Assembly (NCBI GenBank): GCA_028292435.1
Contig: JAQGMI010000145.1
Span: 1 to 64,000 of the forward strand
Source of the DNA: Betaproteobacteria bacterium
GTDB taxonomy: Bacteria > Pseudomonadota > Gammaproteobacteria > Burkholderiales > SG8-41
Direction of reading: 5' to 3'
Length of the DNA: 64,000 bases
The first letter of the stretch is position 1, and every line of letters begins with the position of its first letter. The notes below the pieces were generated by a model that was not told the DNA's origin, did no database searches, and was given only the letters and a program-made list of their open reading frames with translations. The position numbers were made by a program, and so were the translations under genes. Positions 1 to 8,994 of this stretch are shown here, one piece after another.

Positions 1-46
1 ACTGAAAATCCTTGTGTCGGCGGTTCAATTCCGTCCTTGGCCACCA
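1..46 (+). tRNA. tRNA-Phe (GAA), 3' part only
   Basis: The window opens inside a tRNA gene. Bases 2-8 form an anticodon loop with C32, U33 and anticodon GAA at 4-6. Bases 9-13 are the 3' side of the anticodon stem and 14-18 the variable loop. Bases 19-35 are a T arm: stem 19-23 pairs with 31-35 with one G-U pair, and the loop 24-30 reads TTCAATT. Bases 36-42 are the 3' acceptor strand, 43 is the discriminator A and CCA is encoded at 44-46. The loop and following bases resemble bacterial tRNA-Phe closely. The 5' half lies outside the window. Confidence 0.9.
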
Positions 47-148
47 TCCCTTCCTGCATTGTTACAGTTTGGCGCAAGTGCCCGCGCCCGCTCATTCTCG
101 CTATCATTGCAGTTCCTCGCATAAAAATAACTGCACTCAGGAGAAGCG

Positions 149-1066
149 ATGAATTTCATTAAAGCCGGTAAGCGTTGGTTGCTCGTGTGTTTGTGTTCAT
201 TCGCACCAGCGCTGCACGCAGCCACCATCACTGTCGATTGCGATGCCGGCAACACCATCAACAGCGTCTTTGCCACCGTCAAGCCGGGCGACACTGTGCT
301 CGTGAGCGGAACCTGCAAAGAGCAAGTCAGCATCCCGCCTGAAATCACGCGGGTCACGTTCGACGGCCAAAAGAAAACGACGATCCAGCATCCGGGCGGC
401 ACCGCTTCGTCGCCGCACGCGCTCTACAATCGCGGGAAGGAAATCACGATTAAAAATTTCACCGTGACGGGCGGCCAGGACGGCATTCACCTTTCCGGCC
501 CTGCGTCAGCGGTGATCGACGGCAATGTCGTCGTGAAGAACAGCGGCCGCGGCATTCATATCGACAAAGGCAGCATCGCGCGCATTCTTAATACGACGGT
601 TCAGGAGAGCGGCAGCATCGGGATCGATGTCACGGGCGCCTCCTACGCTTATATAGGCGTGTTCATTCCCCGCGTACCGACGTTGTCGCCGAACATCATT
701 CGCAACAACGGCGGTCCGGGCGTCAACATCGAGCGAACTTCAGGAGCCTGGATCGTCGGCAACACAATCAGCAACAACAAGGAAAGCGGCATTGCGGTTC
801 ATCGCAACTCACACGCCGATGTCGTTGGAAACGTGATCAACGCCAATGACGGCGACGCGATTACGGTCAGCTATAACGGCGGCGTGAACTTAAGCAGTGA
901 GACGCGCCGCGACGGACCGAACAAAACCGAAAGTGGCCAAAGCAACGCCGGTGCTGCAATTCGCTGCATGATCGGCGGTTTCGTTGAAGGCCCTGCCGGA
1001 TCGCTCGTGGGCGCCAAGGGTGGAAATGTGTTCGAGCATGGTTGCGTCGATCGCATAACGAAATAG
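149..1066 (+). CDS. Secreted right-handed parallel beta-helix repeat protein
   Basis: A 305-residue protein with a signal peptide (basic start, hydrophobic core at about 10-22, cleavage near residue 24). The body is a run of roughly 22-residue repeats rich in Gly, Asn, Ile and Val (for example GIHLSGPASAVIDGN and NTISNNKESGIAVHRN), the pattern of a right-handed parallel beta-helix as in NosD or pectate-lyase-like folds. No lyase active-site motif could be assigned, so the substrate is unknown; it may bind or cut polysaccharide outside the cytoplasm. The start is supported by AGGAG at 139-143. It stands alone: the tRNA is upstream and an unrelated acyltransferase downstream. Confidence 0.75.
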   Translation: MNFIKAGKRWLLVCLCSFAPALHAATITVDCDAGNTINSVFATVKPGDTVLVSGTCKEQVSIPPEITRVTFDGQKKTTIQHPGGTASSPHALYNRGKEITIKNFTVTGGQDGIHLSGPASAVIDGNVVVKNSGRGIHIDKGSIARILNTTVQESGSIGIDVTGASYAYIGVFIPRVPTLSPNIIRNNGGPGVNIERTSGAWIVGNTISNNKESGIAVHRNSHADVVGNVINANDGDAITVSYNGGVNLSSETRRDGPNKTESGQSNAGAAIRCMIGGFVEGPAGSLVGAKGGNVFEHGCVDRITK

Positions 1067-1313
1067 TTCGCGCTGATGTGTCCTACGGCAAATCAAGACG
1101 CGCTACCGTAGGAGAAATTGTTTTACACCTGAAAAAGCGTCGGGCTTTGGCGACGCACTTGAAATAAAAAAAGAAGTTGAAGCTGTTCGCTGCGCGCGCG
1201 GCGAACAATCGCTTGCTGCGGATGTCGAACTTTTTTTGCAGCGACATTCGTCTTTTCAGGTTCGTCTTGATATTCTCGCCACCTAAATTCGGCGCGCCTT
1301 TCTTGCGCGCGCC
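1067..1313. other. Intergenic region with weak hairpins
   Basis: No gene is seen here. There are two inverted repeats: 1082-1088 with 1106-1112 (7 bp, 17-base loop) and 1137-1142 with 1151-1156 (6 bp, 8-base loop). The second is followed, after a few bases, by an A-rich rather than a T-rich stretch on the plus strand, so neither is a convincing intrinsic terminator for the upstream gene. No clear promoter for the downstream acyltransferase was found. Confidence 0.4.
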
Positions 1314-2333
1314 ATGAACGCGCGTTCGCATGAAGGCCGCATGGCGGTGTTGGATGGCTGGCGCGGCATCAGCATCCTGCTCGTGCTCGCGACGCATTTT
1401 CTGCCGCTGGGACCGAAGGCGTGGAAACTCAATCTGACGGCCGGCCCGATGGGCATGACGATTTTTTTTACGCTGTCCGGTTTCCTGATTACCAATTTTT
1501 TACTGCACAACGCGAGCGTCACTGAATTTATCATCCGGCGTTTTGCGCGCATCGTGCCGCTGGCTTGGCTCGCACTGGCGATCGGCCTCCCGCTGTCGGG
1601 TGCGCCGCTGGATTCGTATCTCGCCAATTTCCTCTTTTACGCAAATCTGCCGCCATTCTGGCTCGAGCCGGCGACCAGCCATTTCTGGAGCTTGTGCGTC
1701 GAGATGCAGTTTTATTCAGCGATAGCGGTGTTGTTCCTGATGTTCAGGGAGCGCGGCCTGTTGGCGATTCCCGTTCTGTGTTTACTGGTCACTGCGTACC
1801 GGGTCCTGGTTGGCGCCGAAATTTCGATCGTCACCTGGCTTCGTATCGACGAAATTCTGGCGGGCGCCACGGTGGCACTTGCATTCAACGGCCGGCTCGG
1901 CGAGACACTGTCGAAATGGATTAAGTGGCCGAGTCCTTATCTGCTGCTCGTCATGCTCGTGGCGTCGTGTCATCCGGATGCCGGCCCCATCAATTATCTG
2001 CGGCCCTACCTCGCTGCATGGCTGGTTGGCAACACGCTTTTTAACGAGCAAAATTCGTTTTGCCCTGTGCTCACGCACAAATGGCTTGTGTATGTCGCGG
2101 CTATCTCCTATGCGCTGTACGTGATTCATCCGCTGCTGGGACATACCTGGCTGGGAAGCGGCGCCACTATCGAAAGATATGCCAAACGCCCGTTGTTATT
2201 TGCCGCGCTGTTTCTGCTCGCGCACCTCTCGACGTTCTATTACGAGCATCGCTGGATTGAATTCGGCAAGCAGCTGGCACGTCGAATCAGAAATCGAGCT
2301 AACGTGGCAGCCGCCACCGGCAAAGCCGATTAG
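1314..2333 (+). CDS. Acyltransferase family 3 (OafA/YrhL-like) integral membrane protein
   Basis: This 339-residue polytopic membrane protein belongs to the acyltransferase-3 family, whose members transfer acetyl or other acyl groups to cell-surface sugars or lipids. The N-terminal signature LDGWRGISILLVLATHF contains the expected catalytic His (residue 28 from the first Met). A later SLCVEMQFY segment matches the second family motif, and about ten hydrophobic helices follow one another to residue 320. There is no C-terminal SGNH domain, so it is a minimal-length member. The start could be the ATG at 1314 or the one at 1341, which has AAGG just upstream and leads directly into the family motif. 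No surface-polysaccharide genes adjoin it, so the acceptor is unknown. Confidence 0.85.
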   Translation: MNARSHEGRMAVLDGWRGISILLVLATHFLPLGPKAWKLNLTAGPMGMTIFFTLSGFLITNFLLHNASVTEFIIRRFARIVPLAWLALAIGLPLSGAPLDSYLANFLFYANLPPFWLEPATSHFWSLCVEMQFYSAIAVLFLMFRERGLLAIPVLCLLVTAYRVLVGAEISIVTWLRIDEILAGATVALAFNGRLGETLSKWIKWPSPYLLLVMLVASCHPDAGPINYLRPYLAAWLVGNTLFNEQNSFCPVLTHKWLVYVAAISYALYVIHPLLGHTWLGSGATIERYAKRPLLFAALFLLAHLSTFYYEHRWIEFGKQLARRIRNRANVAAATGKAD

Positions 2334-2383
2334 CGGATGGAAATCCCGGCGTCTTGCTCGGCGCCGGCCTGAGACGACTGCGG

Positions 2384-2389
2384 TATACT
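2384..2389 (+). promoter_or_regulatory. Possible -10 element of the outer-membrane protein gene
   Basis: TATACT matches the sigma-70 -10 consensus at five of six bases and lies 54 bases before the ATG at 2444. No good -35 hexamer sits 16-18 bases upstream, so this is tentative. Confidence 0.3.
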
Positions 2390-2443
2390 GCCGGCGTTCG
2401 GGCGCGACGTATCGCCATGTGGTCGGTTTGAGGGAGAACCATA

Positions 2444-3094
2444 ATGAAAAATAAATCTTTGATGTGGCTGGTTGTACTCGCGGTCACGGGCCCGGCGGTT
2501 GCCAATGCGGCGCAGACTGCAGATGAGCCCGCCTGGTATGTTGGCGTCGGCGCCGGTAAAGGCGAAGCCAAGAGAACCAATAGCTGGGCGAACCAGACCG
2601 ATGCCGCGCTTGCCGTTCGCGGAATCACCAGCAGCACACTGATCGACGGTCACCATACCGCGTGGAAATTTTTCGGCGGCTATCGGTTTAACGATTTGAT
2701 CGCGCTGGAAGCCGGTTATCAGGATCTGGGCAGCTATAGCGGCAACACGACGGTCACGGTGCCCGCGCCGCGTTCGACGGTTGGCGCAACCTGGGATGCG
2801 TCCGCGTTTAGCCTGGCGGCGGTCGCCTCGTATCCGCTCACGGAGCGGTTCGGGATTCTATTCAAAGGCGGGCTCGCGGCGACCCGGCTCAAAGTCGAAG
2901 TGCCTTCGCCGGCGCAGTTCAGTGCGAACGAAACGCGCGTGCAGCCCTTGCTCGGTATCGGTGTCAAATTCAATATCAACCGGGAGATCGGCGTGCGCAC
3001 TGAGTTCGAGCGCTTCAACAACGTCGGCAACGGTTCGACGACGGGGCAATCGAACATCAATGTGTGGTCGATCAGCGGGCTATATCGGTTTTAA
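2444..3094 (+). CDS. Outer-membrane beta-barrel protein (OmpA-like transmembrane domain)
   Basis: The 216-residue product has a signal peptide ending near residue 23 (VANA followed by AQTADEP). An 8-strand type beta-barrel follows, with alternating polar and apolar segments such as WYVGVGAGKGEAKR and AWKFFGGYRFNDLIALEAGYQDLG. It ends in LYRF, the terminal Phe expected for recognition by the BAM machinery. It lacks the OmpA C-terminal peptidoglycan-binding domain, so it is a small single-domain barrel. The start has GGGAG at 2431-2435. It runs towards the dnaE2 gene and the two stops are only 18 bases apart. Its role is probably structural or in permeability; no ligand can be inferred. Confidence 0.8.
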   Translation: MKNKSLMWLVVLAVTGPAVANAAQTADEPAWYVGVGAGKGEAKRTNSWANQTDAALAVRGITSSTLIDGHHTAWKFFGGYRFNDLIALEAGYQDLGSYSGNTTVTVPAPRSTVGATWDASAFSLAAVASYPLTERFGILFKGGLAATRLKVEVPSPAQFSANETRVQPLLGIGVKFNINREIGVRTEFERFNNVGNGSTTGQSNINVWSISGLYRF

Positions 3095-3095
3095 C

Positions 3096-3112
3096 GCCGG
3101 CCGGGCGCCGGC
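3096..3112. terminator. GC-rich hairpin between convergent genes
   Basis: GCCGGC at 3096-3101 pairs with GCCGGC at 3107-3112 around a 5-base loop. It fills the gap between the stop codons of the barrel gene and dnaE2. There is no long T tract on either strand, so it is at best a weak bidirectional terminator. Confidence 0.35.
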
Positions 3113-6100
3113 TTAATGAAAATCGCGGCTCGGCGTATCGAGCTGGCCGAGCAAAGCGCTGTAATCGAAGAGCCGTTGTGCGACAAGATGGACGACTTCG
3201 CCTTGCCGCTCCAGTACGCCATAAACCCCCATCAGCCGCGCGCCCAGCAATTCGCGGCGCTGTTTTTCCACCAGGCTGTTCCACACCACGATATTCATAT
3301 TGCCGGTTTCGTCTTCGAGCGTGACGAACACGACGCCTGATGCCGTGCCCGGACGCTGACGACCGGTCACGATGCCGGCCACGCGCGCGAGACGGCCGTG
3401 CGGAAACGAATTTAATTCCGCCGCGGTGGAAAGCCGCATCCGCTTTAAACGGCCGCGCAACAAGGTGAGTGGATGGCGTCCGAGCGTTAATCCCATGCTC
3501 GCGTAATCGAGTACCAGGTTTTCGCCTTCATTCGGTGGCGCCAGCGCCGGCAGGTTTTCGATCGCGGGTGCCGACTCGAGCAAAGGCGTAGTCGGCTCGA
3601 CGCCTGCAACCAGCCAGCGCGCCATGCGTCGATGGCCCGCGAATCCGCTCAGCGCATTCGCGCTCGCCAATAATTTCAGATCGCGCGCATCGAGCTGCGC
3701 GCGCCGCGCCAGATCATCGACCGAATCAAACGTGCGCTGCGTGCGCGCAGCGATCAGCCGCCCGGCCGTTTTTTGTGCGAAGCCGATGACGCGGCCAAAG
3801 CCCAAGCGGACCGCCGGCTTGCCGTTCGCGCTTTTTTCGAGCGTGCATTCCCATTCGCTGACCGCGATGTCGACCGGCCGCACTTCAACCTGATGCCGGC
3901 GTGCATCCTGCACGAGCTGCGACGGCGCATAAAAACCCATCGGCTGACTGTTGAGCAGTCCAGCGAGAAACGCTGCGGGCTCATGACATTTAAGCCATGC
4001 CGAGACATAAGCGAGCAACGCGAAACTCACCGAATGCGATTCGGGAAAGCCATATTCGCCAAAGCCGAGTATCTGGCTATAAATCTGCTCCGCGAATTCG
4101 CGCTTGTAACCGTTGTCGAGCATGCCCGAAATCAATCGCTGCTGTAGATGCGCAAGTCCGCCTTTGCGCTTCCATGCCGCCATCGAGCGCCGCAGCAGAT
4201 CGGCTTCGCCCGGCGTGAAGCCGGCGGCGACGACCGCGAGCTGCATGACCTGCTCCTGAAAAATCGGCACGCCGAGCGTGCGCTCGAGCACGCGCTTTAC
4301 CTCTTCGTTCGGATAGCTTTCGTCTTCAAGCCCCTGCTTGCGGCGCAGATAGGGATGCACCATGCCGCCCTGGATTGGCCCGGGGCGCACGATCGCGACC
4401 TCGATCACGAGATCGTAGAATTTATCCGGCTTCAATCGCGGCAGCATGCTCATCTGCGCGCGCGACTCGATCTGGAACACGCCGACTGTATCGGCGCGCT
4501 GGATCATGGCGTAAACGCTGGGATCTTCCGCGGGAATATCGACCATGTCGAATTGCCTGCCGTACCAGGCGCTGATCAAGTCGAGCGCGCGGCGGATGGC
4601 CGACAGCATGCCGAGTGCCAGCACGTCGACCTTGAGCAATCCGAGCGCTTCAAGATCGTCCTTGTCCCACTGGATCACGGTGCGCTCCGGCATCGCGGCG
4701 TTTTCCACCGGCACCAATCGCGGCAATAGCTTGCGCGCGATCACGAAGCCGCCCACATGCTGCGACAGGTGGCGCGGAAAGCCGCGCAGCGTATCGACGA
4801 GCGAAATCAGGCGCGCAATCTGCGGGCTGGCAGGATTGAAGCCGGCTTCCATGAGCCGCTTGGGCAGCGCCTGCCGGTCGTCCCACCACGCCAGCGACTT
4901 CGCGAGCCGGTCGATCTGACCCAAATCGAAGCCCAGCGCTTTGCCGACGTCGCGCAGCGCGCTTTTCGCGCGGTAGCAGATGACCGTCGCGGCCAGCGCT
5001 GCGCGGTCGCGGCCGTATTTTTTGTAAATGTACTGAATGACTTCCTCGCGGCGCTGATGCTCGAAATCGACATCGATATCGGGCGGCTCGTCGCGCTCGC
5101 GGGAAACGAAACGCTCGAACAGCAGGTTCATGCGGTCGGGATCGACCGCAGTGATGCCCAACGCATAGCACACCGCCGAGTTGGCGGCGGAGCCGCGTCC
5201 CTGGCACAGGATTTTTTCGCTGCGCGCAAACTTGACGATATCGTGGACGGTCAGAAAAAAAGGCTCGTATTTCATTTCCGCGATCAGCGCGAGTTCGTGC
5301 TCGATCAGCTTACGCACTTTGTCGGTCGTGCCGCCGGGAAACCGTTCGCACAGACCCTGCTCGGTCAGTTGTCGCAGCCACGAAGCCGGCGTGTGGCCGG
5401 CGGGCACCAGCTCTTCGGGATATTCATATTTCAGGGAACCGAGCGAGAAATTGCAGCGCGCGGCGATGCGTACGCTTTCAGCCAACAGTTCTTCGTACGG
5501 ATAAACCTGCGCGAGCCGTACACGCAAACGCAAATGACGCTCGGCATTTGGATAGAGCGCGTGCTTCGCCTCGGCGACCGTGGTATTCAAGCGTGCGGCA
5601 GTCAGCATGTCCTGCAGCGGGCGCCGCGAGCGAACATGCATGTGAACGTCGCCGGCTGCCACGAGCGGCAGACCGCATGTGAGACTCAATTCACGCAGGT
5701 GCTCGAATTGTGCACGATCGTCCGGACCGCACAGGAGTTCGACCGCGATCCACGCGCGTCCTCGGAAACGAGCCGCAATGCGGTGTGCAATGGCAGAGTC
5801 CGGCGGCTGCTCCGGAACCCACAGCACGAGGCAGGTGCCGGCGCCTTGCTCGATATCGCTCCATTCAATGTGGTAACCGCCTTTCACGCTGCGCCGCCGC
5901 GCCGTGGTAATCAATTGCGACAAATCGCCGTAAGATTCGCGATCCGTGGCGAGCAGCACCAGCTTCAAGCCGTCGGCGAGACGAAACTCGGCGCCGATGA
6001 TCAGTTTGAGCTGGTACTCTTTCGCCGCGGTGTGCGCGCGCACCGCGCCGGCGAGCGAACATTCATCCGTGATGGCCAGCGCGTGATAGCCGAGTTGAGC

Positions 6101-6193
6101 CGCGCGCTCGACTAATTCTTCAGGCCGCGAGGCGCCGCGCAGGAAAGTGAAATTGCTGACGCAATGCAGCTCGGCGTATTCGGGTAAGGGCAT
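3113..6193 (-). CDS. dnaE2: Error-prone DNA polymerase DnaE2 (ImuC)
   Basis: This is a C-family DNA polymerase of 1026 residues, the usual size for DnaE2. It has an N-terminal PHP domain (ELHCVSNFTFLRGAS, then AITDECSLAGAVRAH). The polymerase core contains the PDIDVDFEHQRREEVIQY active-site segment with its catalytic aspartates, and a C-terminal OB-type region includes VARVAGIVTGRQRPG and VVHLVAQRLFD. In the ImuA-ImuB-DnaE2 mutasome it performs SOS-induced translesion synthesis. It is the last gene of the SOS unit, 24 bases after imuB. The chosen start is the ATG at 6193 (MPLPEYAELHC); a TTG lies four codons upstream. Replicative DnaE1 is excluded by the neighbours and the shorter length. Confidence 0.95.
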   Translation of the reverse strand: MPLPEYAELHCVSNFTFLRGASRPEELVERAAQLGYHALAITDECSLAGAVRAHTAAKEYQLKLIIGAEFRLADGLKLVLLATDRESYGDLSQLITTARRRSVKGGYHIEWSDIEQGAGTCLVLWVPEQPPDSAIAHRIAARFRGRAWIAVELLCGPDDRAQFEHLRELSLTCGLPLVAAGDVHMHVRSRRPLQDMLTAARLNTTVAEAKHALYPNAERHLRLRVRLAQVYPYEELLAESVRIAARCNFSLGSLKYEYPEELVPAGHTPASWLRQLTEQGLCERFPGGTTDKVRKLIEHELALIAEMKYEPFFLTVHDIVKFARSEKILCQGRGSAANSAVCYALGITAVDPDRMNLLFERFVSRERDEPPDIDVDFEHQRREEVIQYIYKKYGRDRAALAATVICYRAKSALRDVGKALGFDLGQIDRLAKSLAWWDDRQALPKRLMEAGFNPASPQIARLISLVDTLRGFPRHLSQHVGGFVIARKLLPRLVPVENAAMPERTVIQWDKDDLEALGLLKVDVLALGMLSAIRRALDLISAWYGRQFDMVDIPAEDPSVYAMIQRADTVGVFQIESRAQMSMLPRLKPDKFYDLVIEVAIVRPGPIQGGMVHPYLRRKQGLEDESYPNEEVKRVLERTLGVPIFQEQVMQLAVVAAGFTPGEADLLRRSMAAWKRKGGLAHLQQRLISGMLDNGYKREFAEQIYSQILGFGEYGFPESHSVSFALLAYVSAWLKCHEPAAFLAGLLNSQPMGFYAPSQLVQDARRHQVEVRPVDIAVSEWECTLEKSANGKPAVRLGFGRVIGFAQKTAGRLIAARTQRTFDSVDDLARRAQLDARDLKLLASANALSGFAGHRRMARWLVAGVEPTTPLLESAPAIENLPALAPPNEGENLVLDYASMGLTLGRHPLTLLRGRLKRMRLSTAAELNSFPHGRLARVAGIVTGRQRPGTASGVVFVTLEDETGNMNIVVWNSLVEKQRRELLGARLMGVYGVLERQGEVVHLVAQRLFDYSALLGQLDTPSRDFH

Positions 6194-6217
6194 GCAGCAA
6201 TGCAAACACCGTGATCA

Positions 6218-7645
6218 TTAACTAAAAACGCCGTGCAAAAACCAGCCGCCGGGCGCGCGGCGCTCGCGGTAAATCCACAGCGTCGCGTAATCGGGTGTTT
6301 GAGCGACGAAGTAATCGCGCTTCACGTCGTCGTCATCCCACCAGCCCGATTCGATGCGCTCGGGTCCGGCAAGGAGTGCGAGTGCAGTTTCGCGGTAATG
6401 CGGGCGGGCGGCGATTTCGTGCAGCGGTTGCGGTTGGGATAGCAGCCACAAAGGCCGCGGACCGCGGGCCTGCACCGTGCTCGCGCTGCCGGGTTCGCTC
6501 GCACCCGAAGCGCGCTCGGGACGATGTTCGGCATGCGCTGTCACGCCTTGCACAGCCTCCGTGCCGAGCCGCGCGCGTAAACGCTCGACCAGCTTTTGCC
6601 ATTCGCCTTGCGCACTCGCGGGATTGGCGAAAAGCTCGCGGTTTTCTTCGGCGAGCATCAGGATATCGCCGGCTTCGATGCGCAGCGCATGCACGGGCTC
6701 ATCGAGCGTAAGCGCGGCGAATCGTTCGCGCACGAGCAACGTGAGATGCGCGGCATCGCGCGTCGGCGCCACGAGCCCGATGTCGAGCCGCGTGGCGGCA
6801 CTGCGTTCATGCAGGAGCGTCAAAGTAAAACGCTGGATGCCGCCGTTGCGGGCGGCGAGAAAACCCGCCAATTGCGCGAGCAGGCGGTTCGCCGCGAACA
6901 ACAGCGCCTCGGTGTGCGAGACGGGTGCTGCGAGTTCGAGTTTGGCGTCGAACTGCGCGGGCGGCACATAAAAATGACGTGGCGCAGGCAGCCGGCCCAG
7001 CGCACGGTCCACCGTGTCGAGCAGCAACTGGCCGCCGCGCCGCGCAATGCCGTCGCGCGGCAAAGCGGTTAAATCGGCAACGCTTTTGGCGCCAATCGCC
7101 TGCAGCGTCTGCGCCGTACGCGCATCGCAGTCGAGTGCTGCGAGCGGCAAGCCGGCAACGACTGCTTCAAGCGCGCGCTTGCAGTTGACGATTTTCTGCA
7201 TGCGTGCGCGCGCGAGCAGCAATGCAGCCGTCGCGGTCGGCGCACACGCCATCGTCGCCGCATAACCCATGCCGCCGAGTTCGCGTTTCAACCTTTCCAG
7301 AATAGGGCGGATGCCGCCGAAGAAACGCAGGCTGCCTTCGATGTCGAGCAACAGCGCGCGCGGGGCTTCGAGCGAAACATTCGGCGTGAACTGGCCGGCC
7401 CACGCCGCGAGTGTCGTCAGCGTGGCGGTCTCGGCGGCGGCATCGCGCAAACGGTAATTGAGCTGCGGCGAAAGCGCACAGGCCGCCGACAAACGCATGC
7501 CTTCGCGTACGCCGAGCGAGCGCGCCTGCTCATTGCAGACCAGCACGTCAAGGCCATCGGCGATGACCCAGGGTTCAGTGTGCGCCGACGGTAACGCGAA
7601 TGTGTCGAGCGGCAGGCGGGGAAAATCGAGGGCGATCCACAGCAT
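6218..7645 (-). CDS. imuB: ImuB, Y-family polymerase-like mutasome hub
   Basis: The 475-residue protein has the DinB/UmuC fold of Y-family polymerases and starts with the family-typical MLWIALDFPRLPL. In Pol IV the second acidic motif reads Ser-x-Asp-Glu-Ala; here the matching segment reads VSLEAPRALLLDIEG, so by eye the Asp is lost. This fits the known role of ImuB as a catalytically inactive adaptor that links the beta clamp, ImuA and DnaE2. The ATG lies inside imuA, so the two genes overlap by 71 bases. dnaE2 follows after 24 bases. Regulation should be SOS, through the box at 9517-9536. Confidence 0.93.
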   Translation of the reverse strand: MLWIALDFPRLPLDTFALPSAHTEPWVIADGLDVLVCNEQARSLGVREGMRLSAACALSPQLNYRLRDAAAETATLTTLAAWAGQFTPNVSLEAPRALLLDIEGSLRFFGGIRPILERLKRELGGMGYAATMACAPTATAALLLARARMQKIVNCKRALEAVVAGLPLAALDCDARTAQTLQAIGAKSVADLTALPRDGIARRGGQLLLDTVDRALGRLPAPRHFYVPPAQFDAKLELAAPVSHTEALLFAANRLLAQLAGFLAARNGGIQRFTLTLLHERSAATRLDIGLVAPTRDAAHLTLLVRERFAALTLDEPVHALRIEAGDILMLAEENRELFANPASAQGEWQKLVERLRARLGTEAVQGVTAHAEHRPERASGASEPGSASTVQARGPRPLWLLSQPQPLHEIAARPHYRETALALLAGPERIESGWWDDDDVKRDYFVAQTPDYATLWIYRERRAPGGWFLHGVFS

Positions 7646-8291
7646 GAGAGTTCCACAAGGTTGATGCGCGTCCGGCTACGACGGCGGGGGTGTGTAAAAG
7701 TATTGGCGCATGCAGCGCTGCGCCGCGGCGTTTCAATATGCGAACGGCAAGTTCGCCATGCCAGGTGCTCACGGCGAGTCGCAACGCGGCGCACGATTGG
7801 TCAGCCGCGGTTTGCGGCGGGCGAAACAACACGGCGAGCACCGGATTGTCTTGGGCGGCGAGTTGCAAGCGGCGCAACTCCGGGTATTTCACCGCAGTCG
7901 GCCATGCGAGTACTGCACCACACGCTTTCGAGCGCAGCGCCTGTTCGGTTGCCCACAGCGTTTCGCGCGGCGATCGCGTGGTGACAATAATGACGCGCGC
8001 TAAATCGATGCCGAGCGCGCCGAGCGCCGGTGCATAAGGGCGATGAGGCGGCGCTATCCACGCGAGCATGCGGTGCTGGGCGGCGATCGCGGCGAGTGCT
8101 GTACCTAATATGCGCAGCTCACCGATGCCTTCATGGTGCGGCAGGATTTCGGTCAGCACCGCAGTCGGCCAGCCGCCGCCGGGCAGTTCCGCGTCGAGCG
8201 CGGGAAATCCCGTCGGCAGGCTCGCGTTGGCGACGCGGCTTAATTCATTGCCGCGCCAGATCGCGGGGTGATTGAGGACTGCGTCGAGCAT
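7575..8291 (-). CDS. imuA: ImuA, RecA/SulA-like mutasome subunit
   Basis: The 238-residue protein begins MLDAVLNHPAIWRGNELSR and continues with PTGFPALDAELPGGGWP, the start expected for ImuA (SulA/RecA-like, COG4544). The Walker-A site is degenerate (LPGGGWPTAVLTE). ImuA works with ImuB and DnaE2 in SOS mutagenesis. The ATG is 3 bases after the lexA stop, so translation is probably coupled. Its last 24 codons overlap the start of imuB in another frame, giving an Arg-rich, otherwise unconserved-looking tail (PAARHIRVTVGAH). A shift near the 3' end could explain this long overlap, but no sign of one is visible. Confidence 0.9.
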   Translation of the reverse strand: MLDAVLNHPAIWRGNELSRVANASLPTGFPALDAELPGGGWPTAVLTEILPHHEGIGELRILGTALAAIAAQHRMLAWIAPPHRPYAPALGALGIDLARVIIVTTRSPRETLWATEQALRSKACGAVLAWPTAVKYPELRRLQLAAQDNPVLAVLFRPPQTAADQSCAALRLAVSTWHGELAVRILKRRGAALHAPILLHTPAVVAGRASTLWNSHAVDRPRFSPPAARHIRVTVGAH

Positions 8292-8294
8292 GCT

Positions 8295-8894
8295 CTACAG
8301 CGTGCCATTGCGGATGACGCCGACCGCGATGCCTTCGATGACGAGCGGCGTGCGGTTCAAGTCGACTTCGATGATTTTGAAATCCGGATTTTCCGGGATG
8401 AGCTGCACGTGATTGCCGCGGCGGCGCAAGCGCTTGACCGTGACTTCGTCGTGCAACCGCGCCACCACCACCTGGCCCGAGCGCGCTTCATGCGCGCGAT
8501 GTACTGCGAGCAGGTCGCCGTCGAGTATGCCGGCGTCGCGCATGCTCAAGCCGCGCACTTTCAACAGGTAATCGGCGCGCGGCTTGAAAAGCTGCGCATC
8601 GACCTGGCAATGCATTTCAATGTTTTCGATAGCGAGCAGCGGACTGCCGGCAGCCACGCGGCCGATCAGCGGCAAGCCGGTTTCGGCTTTGAGCCGGATG
8701 CCGCGCGAAGCGCCGGCGAGCATTTCGATCGCGCCTTTGCGCTCGAGCGTGCGCAGGTGTTCTTCGGCCGCATTCGGCGAATTGAAACCCATCGCGCTGC
8801 AAATTTCGGCGCGCGTCGGCGGAAAACCGGAATCCGCGATGAAGTCGCGAATCATGTGCAGGATTTCCTGCTGGCGTTTGGTCAGTTCTTCCAT
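8295..8894 (-). CDS. lexA: LexA repressor
   Basis: LexA of 199 residues, close to the 202 of the E. coli protein. An N-terminal winged HTH (residues 1-65, [15 protein letters not shown] and [13 protein letters not shown]) precedes the S24 peptidase domain. The self-cleavage bond is Ala82-Gly83 (GRVAAGSPL), the nucleophile Ser117 (VRGLSMRD) and the general base Lys154 (EVTVKRL). All three key features are intact, so it should respond to RecA. It leads imuA (3-base gap) inside the mutagenesis cassette. AAAGG lies upstream of the start. No LexA box was found in the 100 bases directly upstream; control seems to come from the box further up at 9517-9536. Confidence 0.96.
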   Translation of the reverse strand: MEELTKRQQEILHMIRDFIADSGFPPTRAEICSAMGFNSPNAAEEHLRTLERKGAIEMLAGASRGIRLKAETGLPLIGRVAAGSPLLAIENIEMHCQVDAQLFKPRADYLLKVRGLSMRDAGILDGDLLAVHRAHEARSGQVVVARLHDEVTVKRLRRRGNHVQLIPENPDFKIIEVDLNRTPLVIEGIAVGVIRNGTL

Positions 8895-8933
8895 GAATGG
8901 CCTTTAATGAATGTGAAAACGAGCAAGAGACCG

Positions 8934-8954
8934 ACGGGAAGCTCCCTTTCCCGT
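8934..8954 (-). other. Hairpin between the 154-aa gene and lexA
   Basis: ACGGGAA (8934-8940) and TTCCCGT (8948-8954) form a 7-bp stem with a 7-base loop in the transcribed gap before lexA. No T tract follows on the minus strand. It may be an RNA processing or partial attenuation element rather than a full terminator. Confidence 0.35.
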
Positions 8955-8994
8955 AAGTCCATAACTGGACTCCCCGGCCTCCTGTTTCGCCCAC

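Noticed and set aside
1..46. tRNA-Phe end as an integration site for a genomic island
   Set aside because: tRNA 3' ends are frequent att sites, but no integrase, no repeat of the tRNA end and no phage gene was seen in the window.
1082..1156. Inverted repeats as terminator of the beta-helix gene
   Set aside because: Stems of 6-7 bp with long loops and no T tract on the coding strand; kept only as a note on the intergenic region.
4757..6115. Long open frame on the plus strand opposite dnaE2
   Set aside because: It lies fully inside a well-conserved polymerase gene, has a composition rich in Arg, Gln, His and Ala, no ribosome site and no recognisable domain. High-GC codon use in dnaE2 explains it.
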